Shown here piece by piece: positions 1 to 8,876 of a stretch of DNA of 64,000 nucleotides (its first letter is position 1; each line of letters opens with the position of its first letter). A model generated the notes under the pieces. It was not told the DNA's origin and did no database searches. It was given only the letters and a program-made list of their open reading frames with translations. The position numbers were made by a program, and so were the translations under genes. Source of the DNA: Septoria linicola (lineage: Eukaryota; Ascomycota; Dothideomycetes; Mycosphaerellales; Mycosphaerellaceae); the NCBI GenBank assembly GCA_024114885.1, contig CP099426.1, positions 62,001-126,000 on the forward strand, in the 5' to 3' direction.

Positions 1-593
1 ACAATTGTTGTTGTCGGTCTGACAGTCGATACAGTTGCCGTAGCATAGCTTCTTTGGTGTAGGACAGGTTGGCTGGCTCGACTTGCACTTCCTAGACACG
101 CATTTCTTGCCATCCGAGCACTAAGCAACACGTTAGCTCATGCACGACTATCATCCAGAGCATGGTGCGGTGTACCTTGTTGCCGCACTTGCCACAATTG
201 TTCTTGTCCGTCTTAAACTCTGCGCAGTATCCTCCGCAGCCGCTGGCCTTTGGGCACGAAGACTGAGGCGAGGAACAGCTGGGCTTCTTGCATGCCTTAT
301 TGACGCAATCACATGCAGTCTTCATCGTGCCATACTTCTTTCCCTTCAGACCAGATGGACAGTTTGATCTGTCCACCCGGTGGCTTGGGGAAGACTGGCA
401 CAGTACTCGCGGGAGTATCGGTCTTTGGTCAGAGACGGGGCGAGGGACCTGTATTCGCCTAAGTGAGCACAAGTGAAAGGCCCAGCTGGTCTACGCGAGC
501 TGACATACCTGAGGAGCATTTATCGCTGTTCGCCAAGACACACAGTACCAAGAGCAAGAAGCTCACGACAAGGCTGAGAGACACTCGTGTCAT
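1..593 (-). CDS. Secreted cysteine-rich protein, 3' part cut off by window edge
   Basis: Minus-strand gene starting at the ATG at 593-591. Exon 1 (593-509) encodes a signal peptide (MTRVSLSLVVSFLLLVLCVLA) followed by a Cys-containing start of the mature protein. A GTATGT donor lies at 508. The acceptor between about 460 and 405 is uncertain because the obvious TACAG acceptor (ending at 449) is out of frame. Exon 2 (to 176) encodes a Cys-rich module ending NNCGKCGNK. A 55-base intron (175-121, GTACAC..TTAG) leads to exon 3 (120-1), which continues with C-x6-C-x4-C spacing and a second TDNNNC motif, so the module repeats. The D-x-NNCG-x-CG pattern recalls Cys-rich extracellular fungal proteins, but I cannot name the family. 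The C-terminus is off the window. It is a candidate apoplastic or effector-like protein (inference). Confidence 0.6.
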
Positions 594-2017
594 GATGAGA
601 CAGTGGAGTCGAGTAGGAATCGATGACGGACTGTAAGATCCTGCTTCAGCTGGACAATGGGACGGTACTTATAGATGGTCGCGTTCGCGATTGAAGCTGC
701 CATGGCCAGGGATCGGCTGAGTCCGAGTTTTGTCTGCTTGACACGTCTAGATGTGAAGCCTCTTCTTGGCTGTTGCATTGGACGGCATGAATAGATACGT
801 CCTGCGTCAACATGTCGATTGATGAGGTAAACATTTGAGTGGAGGCTGCAGTGGCATGTTGCCTGGAATTGGGGTCTTGTTTCCGACTGGTCAGAACAGC
901 ACGTGGACGGCATACTGAGCGTTGTGGCGTACAGATCTGTATCAAACGCAGCGGCACAGTCTGCATGAGATTCCTCGATCTAGAGCCGTGCGGCTGCAAG
1001 AGGCGCTGCCACGAGGTGTGCACGTGCGCAAAGCAGTAGCGCGAGCGGCCTATAACTTCTGGTAGCACATTGCGGCCTTGAAGGGCGATGGAAGTTACCT
1101 TGAATCTCTCTTGCCTTGAGGCATCAACTCTTGCGCACATCGACTTCTATTATAATGCCTTTCCAACAGCTTGAGATGGAGAAGAGCTTTCTGAAGCGAA
1201 ACGACGGCCTGAAGAGGAGTCGAAGCCAAGACGGCTAGAACATGAGGGTTGAAGTCTATAACGCACGTTCGAGGGGTGTTTCGGCGCCGACCTCGCTGTA
1301 ATGGGAGCACGAGGCTGAGATCTCCCGCTTTCGAGCTCTTGTGCTCCGCGCGCGGTGAACCTTCGATCCATTGCCAGTCCTATCCTTGTATACTTCAAGT
1401 GAGTGCAGCGAAGTGCTGCTCCGTCGCTCTAGGGCAGTTCGTCAGTGACTGAGTGGACGCACGGTACTGCATGCTGTGAGCGAGAAAGTTCGCAAGCTGG
1501 GGAAAATGTCAGCATTGTGCGGAAGAAAGAGCGGTGTTGACTTCTGCTGATGTGTTCTGAGTTCAAAACTGCCAAGCTCGGATTCGGGAACGTGTGCTTA
1601 TTTCGCCACACGTCCATCGAACGTACTCTCTGATGCATGGCAGGCCATCAGGAAAGATCGTTCGATTTGTCTCTGTTCGTCGTCAGTACCACTGTGGAAA
1701 TCTGCTTGTGGCTGGCGCGGAAATGGAAGCCAACACGGCAGCTCAAGGCCGAGAGAACGCGAGCCGAAGGGTTTCAAGGAATTGAGATACACGGAGTGGC
1801 CCAGCTACATTCCAGTGATGACCGCACTCCTGTGCTCAGCGAAGCTCAATTCTTGGGCGTGATCCACGGAAACATCGTCCCCTCCCATTACTGCCAAGCA
1901 TAGCCCCAGGCACCGGCCATATAGTCAAGATAAATTGACTGGCTACCTTTGGACTACAATCATCTTGCGACGAGTACCAAGTCTGGGCGATGAACGCACG
2001 TATCTCCAAGTATGACC
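594..2017. other. Intergenic region
   Basis: About 1.4 kb between the secreted Cys-rich gene and the first copy of the 2-6.4 kb paralog array. The open frames here are short, lie on both strands, and show no recognisable motif, signal peptide or repeat. I see nothing supportable. Confidence 0.5.
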
Positions 2018-2565
2018 CTAGGACTCGTCGCCTACTTAAGGTGATCAGCGTCTTGCCGGAAGCTGCTTTTGGGCTCTGCAGAAATCTACTCACGAAGCAT
2101 CCTTTCCATGATCTGAGAGGAATTGAGCCAGACACGTGTATTATTGCCGTCCGCGTCCTTGAGATTGAAGCAAAACTCCAATACATCTGGCTTCACAGGC
2201 ATGTTCCGCCCGACGATAGCATGGCCATACAGCTCCAGCACCTTCAGCGAATCACGAAAGTTCCATTGATGGGACGCGACGATGTCGATATGGTTGATCA
2301 GGCCAACATGCTCTTCGTTGATCTTTCCGAGCCACTTGTACATTGTGAACCAGTCGCCAACTGGGCAGCGGAAGCAGCAGTTGCGATAGTAGAACTTCGC
2401 GGCCAGTATACGCGTGCGCCGGTCGAGCTGCATCTGCATAGGTGGGCGGTACTTGCGATTGATTCTCGTAAGGGACTCCGAGACGCCGGTGAGCAGCGTC
2501 CAGTCGAGGATCTGGTCTTGCAACTCAGGGACGAGCGCTTGAATCCGGGCTTCTAGCTCCGCCAT
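2018..2565 (-). CDS. Paralog A of a tandem unknown protein family (161 aa)
   Basis: First (leftmost) of five related minus-strand units. Exon 1 is 2565-2094. A 62-base intron (2093-2032, GTGAGT..AAGTAG) leads to a 14-base exon ending in TAG at 2020-2018, giving 161 residues. The N-terminus (residues 1-25) carries the family signature ARIQALVPELQDQILDWTL, followed by a Y-R-P-P segment near residue 40 and an FYYR segment near 59. The C-terminus has a VWL motif followed by an acidic or polar tail, as in the other copies. The PEL-x-D-x-IL stretch is faintly F-box-like, but I do not recognise the family. Its 3'-terminal intron matches those of paralogs B and C, which supports a real gene. No signal peptide or membrane segment is seen. 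Confidence 0.6.
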
Positions 2566-3179
2566 TGTGGCTGAAGTGAGAAGACGTCAGTAGAGGCCGA
2601 GCGATTCTGAGAGAGTGGTGACCTTGCCTTGTGACTGACTCAAATGAGCGGCACTGTATGGAGAAGAGCGGAGAAATCACGAGAGTGTAAGTTGGAAGTT
2701 TTGTTTGTTATGAGACTGATCAAGCGCGCGGCTGCGCTAGCACTAGCTGCATGGAAAGCTGCATTCCTGTGCTTTCGTCTATCTAAGACATGCCCGAACC
2801 TAATCGCTAATGATTTAGTGGCCCAAGCAGAAAGTGAAGTAGTGTGTCGGGATCGCGATGGCTGAGTGGTGCACCTGCCATATCGTCAAGCATGGCAAAC
2901 AAAAGTGTTTCCTGCTGACCTCCCCAAGAAACACGTGCCGAGCACCACGGGATATTCTGCTTGTGACACCTGTAGCGTCCCAGATGCTTCTGAACCTTTC
3001 TTGATCAATCTACTCATGAGCTTCCAACAGACCACCTTGGCTCGATAGCCATTGCTATGTTAATGCAAGCCTAGCATCTGGTCTGGATGTTCTGGCCCGT
3101 CCCTGATTCGTTCTAGCGGTCTGACGCAAAGCGAGCCCAGGGTTAGTAGTTGGATCTCAAAGGTTGCTAGGTACATCAA

Positions 3180-3751
3180 TCAGTAAGTCTTGCGCTGTCA
3201 TGAGATTCAGGAAGCTTGCTTACTCTCTAGCCATCTCGCTACACTGTCTACCTGTGAGCCAGATCACTGACAGTGGTCCTGACTTGCCCTCATGCTGCAT
3301 CGACGCGCGTAGTGTGCTTCTGTTAGGCTCGATTCCACAGCTAGCCAAGAATCTTGAGTATTCGGCTAGCAAATATGAGAGCCGGCGAAGCTCCCAGACC
3401 CGCTCGACATCTTCCAAAAGTCTCATTCCATCGTCGCGCAGGACGTGGATCTCCCTGATAGCTTTTCATGTGCTGAGGCTCCAGACTACTCAACCATCTT
3501 TTCAGCTAAAGCATGTAGTCCAAGTAACTTGTGTCTGCCCTATCGATTTCGAAGATGGCAATGCTATAGTAAACAGTTGCTACGACCTTTCGTGTGCGGG
3601 AGTCGACGCTGATCTGCCATGGCGGCCGATAGTCCTGGCTTACCAGTACTTTTTCATTCTTCATCGTAGCCAGGAGATTAAAGTCCAGGATCAGGTCTGC
3701 AGATGGTTCGGTGGCAGCGCTGATACAAGGCTGATCTGGTTTGGTCGTCAT
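3180..3751 (-). pseudogene. Paralog B, broken by TAG and a frameshift
   Basis: Second unit of the array. It starts at the ATG at 3751. The PSADLILDFNLL segment, the YRPPWQISVDSRTR segment and VATVYYS all align with paralog E. An in-frame TAG at 3508-3506 then interrupts the protein. The same frame continues (LKRWLSSLEPQ) until an A-run at 3463-3466, after which homology resumes in another frame (IREIHVLRDDG) and runs to the C-terminal motif GPLSVIWLTGRQC. A GTAAGC donor near 3223 with a GACAG acceptor reproduces the 3'-terminal intron of copies A and C. Two lesions make this a likely pseudogene, though a sequence error in the A-run cannot be excluded. Confidence 0.6.
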
Positions 3752-4179
3752 ACTGAGAATATGTTGGTTGCAGTTACTATTGGTGCGAAGCAAGTAAGTG
3801 TGTTGACGAGACGCGTCGTGCGGTTACGTGTTGTGCTGTCATCCTCGAAGAGTAGTGAGTGAAGTAGCGACAATTGCATGATCCTGTGTCTCGAGAGGCT
3901 CTGAGGTGAAGTCGGAGTGAACGTGCTTGGAAGTGAGGAAATTAATTGAGGTTCAGTCCATGCCATTACTGGTCTACTACGCGTAACACTGCACCGGTCC
4001 ATTGGCTTGTCTCCACCAGCTAACACCTCCGTCCATCATGAATGACGACGAGTCGACTTCATGCCCTCAAAGAGACACCATCTTCCCTTTGCAAACTCCC
4101 TGAGCTCGTGCTGTAGCTTCAGGGGGGTCGTGCGCTGTTTCGTGCCATACCAGTGACTACATCCGACGTTGGCGCCTTT

Positions 4180-4770
4180 TCAGTGCTGTGAGAAGACTGG
4201 TTAGCCGGCGGCGGGGAAAGCCAGAGCAGAAAGTGTGCTTACCGGCGAGCTCCTTCTGACACTCCTTCGCGGTAGACCAAACGGGTTCAGCATCACTCCG
4301 GCATCCAAGTTTCAGCGCGCCTCGGAGCTCACACTCCCCTGGCCATAGTCCACGCCTCCCTAGATTTCGCTCAATCCTGGCTAGGTAACCACTTGCATGC
4401 TCAAGCGACTCAGCATATCCTGAGACCCAGAGTGAAGCGGCTAGCGCGCGCGAGTAAAGCAAGATCTGTCGAATGTGTCTTCGACGTGGCTCGGGTATCG
4501 TTCCAAGCAGTTTCGGGTTGAGTCGGTGGCCGGAACCAGAGGAATCAATTGTGAACTTGCTTGTTGAGTAATAGACTTGAGCGACGAGCGCTGTTGAGCT
4601 TGGACTGAAGTCAAGCTGCCATGGTTGGGGGTGTAAGACGCTGTGGTTGTTGCTTATCCGCACCTCGCGGCGCTGGACGCCGGCGATAAGTGTGAACTCG
4701 AGGATGAGATCTTGCAGCTCCTGCGCAAGGCTCTGTATGCGGTAAGCACAGACGCGACTTCACGAGAATC
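4180..4770 (-). pseudogene. Paralog C, no start codon found
   Basis: Third unit. The family signature (YRIQSLAQELQDLILEFTLI) is at about 4752-4693, then VAQVYYSTSKF, a helical middle region, and a C-terminal VWSTAKECQKEL. A 46-base intron (4242-4197, GTAAGC..AACCAG) gives a terminal exon ending in TGA at 4182-4180. The frame is open from a TGA near 4768 without any ATG before the signature, so the start codon is lost or lies in an unseen upstream exon. The body is otherwise intact (about 180 residues). Length, order of motifs and the 3' intron match copy A, which supports common descent. Confidence 0.5.
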
Positions 4771-4988
4771 GTCGCCCAGCAGACGTAGAGTCCAAAGCGG
4801 AATTTAGCCGGTCCTGATCGGCCTCGACATCTCCACTATTCTACTCTGGTCATGATCAATGACCGCCCACCCGACTCTCACGTCCTCAGCTATACCTCAT
4901 GTGTGTGATTTTACTACGCCCCACGCTTGTGACGCTCCAGAATTGCATCGAGCGTATGAGCTACTCTTCCGCACACAGCACACATGCT

Positions 4989-5510
4989 TCATATCTTCTC
5001 TCTGGCTCTATACTCCTCCCCAGTCAACCAGACCACCCTCGATCCCTCCTGCTCCTTCACCAAGGCCGACACCTTCAGTACATCTCTTCCAAGTCCAATT
5101 CCCAGCTCCTGAAGTCGCAGGTACCTTCTGCGAATATGCCATTCAGGGACAAACGCGTCCCTCCCAAGTCGATCATGCTTGGTGCTTCCGAATGGCTTGT
5201 CGCTTAGAACGTGAATCTGGCGTATGCGTGCGATGTCTTGGGCAGGAAGGGACTGTAGTCAGGCTTCTATGAGCTTGACACCACTTGGAACACGGGTTCG
5301 GATCGCGATCGTGTTGAGCTGAAAGCATGAGCTCTCGTAGTATGTTGGTAACAACGTTGTGCGGGTTCTCGAGTTCAGGCTGAGTTGCTAGGGGGGCACG
5401 GTAGTTCAGATCGACCAGAACGTTCCTAGCTTCGATACCAGTCATGAGCGTGAAGTCCAGAATGAGATCTTGCAGTTCTTATGCGAGGCTTTAAATCTTG
5501 TCACTCAGAC
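4989..5510 (-). pseudogene. Paralog D, stops in the signature plus frameshift
   Basis: Fourth unit. The signature ELQDLILDFTLMTG is recognisable, but two TAA codons (5493-5491 and 5481-5479) stand where copy C has CAG glutamine codons. After a LNYRAP segment the frame is lost, and homology resumes in another frame with IARIRQIHVLSDKPFG. It runs through YLRLQELGIGLGRDVLKVS to VVWLTGEEYRAREKI and a TGA at 4991-4989, closely matching the C-terminal half of copy E. CAG to TAA requires C-to-T and G-to-A transitions, as expected of repeat-induced point mutation (RIP). This is clearly a non-functional relic of the family. Confidence 0.65.
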
Positions 5511-5800
5511 TCAGTATTTGATCGAATTGTTCGGGCGATGCAGAGCCCTGGACGCCCGATTGCTCCAGCAGCTTTGTCTTGAACTGCCATCTTACGAGCA
5601 GGTCAGATGTGTTGTAGTCTTGCGCAAAGAGCTTTTTAAGACTTCCTCTTTCGGTGCCTGTCGCTAAGCTGCCAGTTCTGCAGGGTGTGTCTGAGTGTGG
5701 GATGAGATGATTAGACAGTCGGATCTATCCACTTGAGACACGAAAATTTTGAGACTGCCAGACTCAGAACTGGCCACGCTCGAGAAGGGGTGGAATGGAA

Positions 5801-6379
5801 TCACTCATGTACCTCATCCTCACCACTATCCTCCGCCCATTCCGGATGCCTCTCATGACACTCCGCCTCACTCAGCCAAAACACAGAATCCGGTCCACCC
5901 TTCCCTGGAATACTTTCCGACACGCGCAATACGCCCTTACCCAAGTGCACACCCTGACGCCTTAAGTGAACGCATCTATGCGTGACTTGCAAGAATAAGA
6001 AAACCCTATCCCTCTCCGAACAAAACGGAGCATCACTCTCAGGTATAGCTTTACTTTTCATGGTACGAATCTCGCGAAGACGAGCGACGTCTTGGATCGC
6101 GTTCGCGCTGATTCCAAAGCATGTCTTCGCGTAGTAGATGGCAGTGACGACCTGACGGCTTCTTGAGTCTACGCTGGTTCGCCATGGTGGCTGGTAGTTG
6201 GGATCGATGACGGTGTCCTTGTGTGGTTCCAGTCCTGCGATCAGTGTGTGATCCAGGATAAGATCTCTGAGCTCCGGCGTTAGAGCTTGGATGCGATTCG
6301 TTAAGGTGAGAATTGATAAGTGTGTCTCGTCAGATTTCGAAGGCACTATGGTAGAGACTATGTCGTTTGGTGACGCCAT
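5801..6379 (-). CDS. Paralog E of the tandem unknown family (192 aa)
   Basis: Fifth and most complete unit. The ATG at 6379 (MASPND) gives 192 residues ending in TGA at 5803-5801; the frame is open further upstream, but this is the first ATG matching the family length. In order: signature TNRIQALTPELRDLILDHTL at residues 30-49, NYQPPWRTSVDSRSRQVV at about 62-79, AIYYAKTCFGI, a helical ARLREIR segment, VHLRRQGVHLGKGVLRVS, and PDSVFWLSEAECHER near the end, followed by an acidic tail. It has no signal peptide or membrane segment. The family is unknown to me. It is the reference copy for interpreting the broken neighbours B, C and D. Confidence 0.6.
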   Translation of the reverse strand: MASPNDIVSTIVPSKSDETHLSILTLTNRIQALTPELRDLILDHTLIAGLEPHKDTVIDPNYQPPWRTSVDSRSRQVVTAIYYAKTCFGISANAIQDVARLREIRTMKSKAIPESDAPFCSERDRVFLFLQVTHRCVHLRRQGVHLGKGVLRVSESIPGKGGPDSVFWLSEAECHERHPEWAEDSGEDEVHE

Positions 6380-6913
6380 GGTGAGCCGCAAGACTTCTTG
6401 AGAGAAGTGGTGAGGAGACCTTGCGTCTGGGACATTGTTCGTACGAGGTCCTGTTTGGCCGAGAAGGGTGTTATAAGAATACTTCAGATTCCTATTTAGC
6501 CTCCTCAGCGAAGCCGCCACAATCGTACCAGCGAACCACGAAGGTTCGCAGCGCATGGTTGATCTGTTACTCGAGCTTCAAAGATGACCTCTCCACGAAG
6601 TCCCGTACCTATTATTGAGAACGTCAGGATACTGTACTGCCCCCGAGATTGGTGTACAAGACGACACCTTCCAGTCATCAGAAGTTCCAGAAAGGGTCGA
6701 TGTTACAATCCAAGAATTGTGGTCCTTGACACCAGAGAACCATCACGAAGGAGCGACTCTTGTCGGCATTTGAGTTCCACGCTCGAGGTATGAAAGACAA
6801 GATATTCCTTTCCTGAACTCTGGGTATGCTGACTTTCGACAGGCATGTTCCATCCCGCCGCTCATTAATGGATCGGAGAACCAGCCACAAGCGCATACAA
6901 AAAAAATCTCTCT
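6380..6913. other. Intergenic region
   Basis: About 530 bases between paralog E and the DUF3632-like fragment. It includes an A8 run at about 6899-6906. No coding signal or repeat is recognised. Confidence 0.4.
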
Positions 6914-7340
6914 TCCTTCCTCGCCAGACTGCTCGCCAGTGGCGTGGCAGATACTATATCCATGAGCGCGCTGATGATACACGACATCTTTGAAGGACCT
7001 CAGCTCTCCGCGCCGCGGCGCTGTTTCGAGGCTTATGCATGTGCTGCCGCGCAGTGGATCTTTCATGCAGGCTCAGAGATTTTCGAAATGTGCCAGAAGT
7101 CTGCGATTCGTACGGGAGGTCCTGACCCATGGGAACGCTGGAGGAAGAAGTTTGAATTGATATCAAGTGCTGATGCTGAACGTTTCGGTGACGAGTGTCG
7201 TACAGCGATGGCGGATGCAGCAAAAACGCATGGCGCAGATTGAAGATGCTGGAGTCACTACAAACGTCGTCGATCATTATGGCTACTTGCATTGGGACAC
7301 GTTGATGGCAAGACTTGTATCTCGACTCGGCCAGGGATGA
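6914..7340 (+). pseudogene. Frameshifted fragment resembling C-terminus of DUF3632-type fungal protein
   Basis: A coding-like frame includes CFEAYACAAAQWIFHAGSEI, then DPWERWRKKFELIS, and ends ECRTAMADAAK. At the A5 run 7222-7226 the frame breaks. With one A fewer it would continue RMAQIEDAGVTTNVVDHYG to VSRLGQG and a TGA at 7338-7340. The pattern (aliphatic helix with WIFHAG, W-x-RW near the end, a terminal A-x-RM-x-IE helix) resembles the C-terminal part of DUF3632-family fungal proteins; this is from memory and not verified. No N-terminal part was found upstream. It is either a relic or a gene with a homopolymer sequence error. Confidence 0.35.
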
Positions 7341-7991
7341 GAGGCTACGTTGGGCCCGATGGAAGAGACGGATAGGATGGGTTCTTGCCAGCTGCACGAT
7401 CTCGAGGTTGTGAAAAGTCATGTTGAGGATGATTTGCGATGGCGTCGCAATGTGCAAAGCTACAGCGCGACCTCCAGCCCATATAGTGAATCAGCAAGTT
7501 CAACTACTGCGGGCTTGCTATGATGTTGTCAGCCAAACCCGGCAGATGATCCGCCTCGACATCCATCGTGCCAAACAACTGCGGCAGCGCCTCGCCCTCC
7601 AGAGTCTGGCCTCTGCCCTCACTATTTGAAGTAGTCCTTCTCTGAATGTGCGGAGGTCCAGCCACTGTTACAGTCACGACAACGCAGCACTGCCTCAGAG
7701 ATGTCGATGTCGGCTTCTGGTGAATGTCAGCTGAAATCGCGACAAGTAAGCTGCAACGTAGTGGTACAATGTATAATGATGTCGTAATAACCTGTACTGT
7801 AACATCGTGGCTGCGGATTGTGCGATATTCACTCTCGCTCGCACGCCTTGGGTGAAGGTCTTTTCGTGAACGCCATCTACCTGCCCATTCTCAAGGCTCG
7901 CCGGCCGAGAACGTGGCACCGCGCCCGGTTCCGTTACTCCCATCGTATGCAATCTTGATCGCTCCCATAACGCCGTAGTTGTGTGCCCAAT
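7341..7991. other. Intergenic region downstream of TAF10
   Basis: About 650 bases between the DUF3632-like fragment and the TAF10 stop codon. Short frames only, and no motif recognised. Confidence 0.4.
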
Positions 7992-8876
7992 CTACCGATA
8001 AAACTCGCCGCGCTTGACGTTGACGCCGTACTCGCCAACAGCCATGCCCAGATCTTCCATGGTAAGGACAGTCCTGCCTTGGCCGCCGCTCGCACCTCCG
8101 CCTCCGTAACCTGCGCGTGGACCGCCCAGCGGTGCAGCTTTGCCCGTCGTGTCCTTCTTGCCCTTGCCTGCTGCTTCATCACCAGCTCCACCAGGCAAAC
8201 CAAATCCAGCAGCACCTCCAAGACCAGTGAGAGGATTGTTTGAAGTTGTATTTGTACTGCGAATGCGCGAGTACTGATAGGCGTCGGCTGCAATGTCGGC
8301 GATGAACTTTTGTGTTGCCAGGGCCAAGAGACGAGCAAGTCGGCGGTCCGTCTCAGGCGGCGGAGGCAGACCGGCCAGTGTGAGGTAGTAGTCGGTGACG
8401 GCGTCGGGAATCAGCGGCGCATAGTCGTCCATCTTGCCCATGAATTCGCGCAGACTCGTGTCCTTCTTGACGGGAATGCGCGGCTCTTCAGGCGCCTTCA
8501 AGCCATTTGCCCGCTCGATCGTGGCAGGAGGCTGTGATGTAGCTGGCTCGTCGGCATTTGTGGTGGTAGTGACTCCGGCGTCGGTCATGGCGGTGCCTTC
8601 TTGCTGTGACTGTTGCTGTTGTTGCTGCTGTTGTTGTTGGGCGTCGGTGATCTCGGCGTCGAGGTCGCGCTCCTGCTTGGCATCAAGTGCAGCGGAATCG
8701 TCGACAGCAGACTCAGTCGGTGCTGCGGCAGTGGCGGCAGCTTGGGAGTTGTCAGTGGACTCGGTGTTGTGCGCAAGTGTGCTGCTGGAGGATGCTGGAT
8801 CGGGCTTGGCGTCTTCGGCGGCTGTTGGTGGTGGAGGAGGGGAGGAGGTGATGGCGGAAGTGTTTTTGTCGGCCAT
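7992..8876 (-). CDS. TAF10: TFIID/SAGA subunit TAF10
   Basis: Intronless, 294 residues, from the ATG at 8876 (MADKNTS) to TAG at 7994-7992; an upstream in-frame TTG extension is not a likely start. Residues 1-140 are low-complexity (Pro, Ala, Ser, Thr) with a polyglutamine tract at about 80-89. Residues 141-215 hold the TAF10 histone-fold region: LREFMGKMDDYAPLIPDAVT, DYYLTLAG and LALATQKFIADIAADAYQYS. A Gly-rich linker is followed by the conserved C-terminal helix region (LTMEDLGMAVGEYGVNVKR). In other fungi TAF10 is shared by TFIID and the SAGA co-activator and acts in the nucleus in RNA polymerase II initiation. Identification is firm; the long N-terminus and Gly-rich insertion are usual for fungal orthologs. 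Confidence 0.93.
   Translation of the reverse strand: MADKNTSAITSSPPPPPTAAEDAKPDPASSSSTLAHNTESTDNSQAAATAAAPTESAVDDSAALDAKQERDLDAEITDAQQQQQQQQQQSQQEGTAMTDAGVTTTTNADEPATSQPPATIERANGLKAPEEPRIPVKKDTSLREFMGKMDDYAPLIPDAVTDYYLTLAGLPPPPETDRRLARLLALATQKFIADIAADAYQYSRIRSTNTTSNNPLTGLGGAAGFGLPGGAGDEAAGKGKKDTTGKAAPLGGPRAGYGGGGASGGQGRTVLTMEDLGMAVGEYGVNVKRGEFYR
8603..8639. repeat. CAG/CAA microsatellite within TAF10
   Basis: Imperfect CTG/TTG triplets on the plus strand encode the polyglutamine run of TAF10 on the minus strand. Mixed CAG and CAA codons are seen. This is a likely site of length polymorphism. Confidence 0.8.

Noticed and set aside
1990..2556. 188-codon plus-strand frame
   Set aside because: It is antisense to paralog A, whose protein aligns with the rest of the family; the plus frame has no homologous counterpart in the array.
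3164..3862. 232-codon plus-strand frame
   Set aside because: Antisense shadow of pseudogene B; no motif, and the minus strand carries the family signature.
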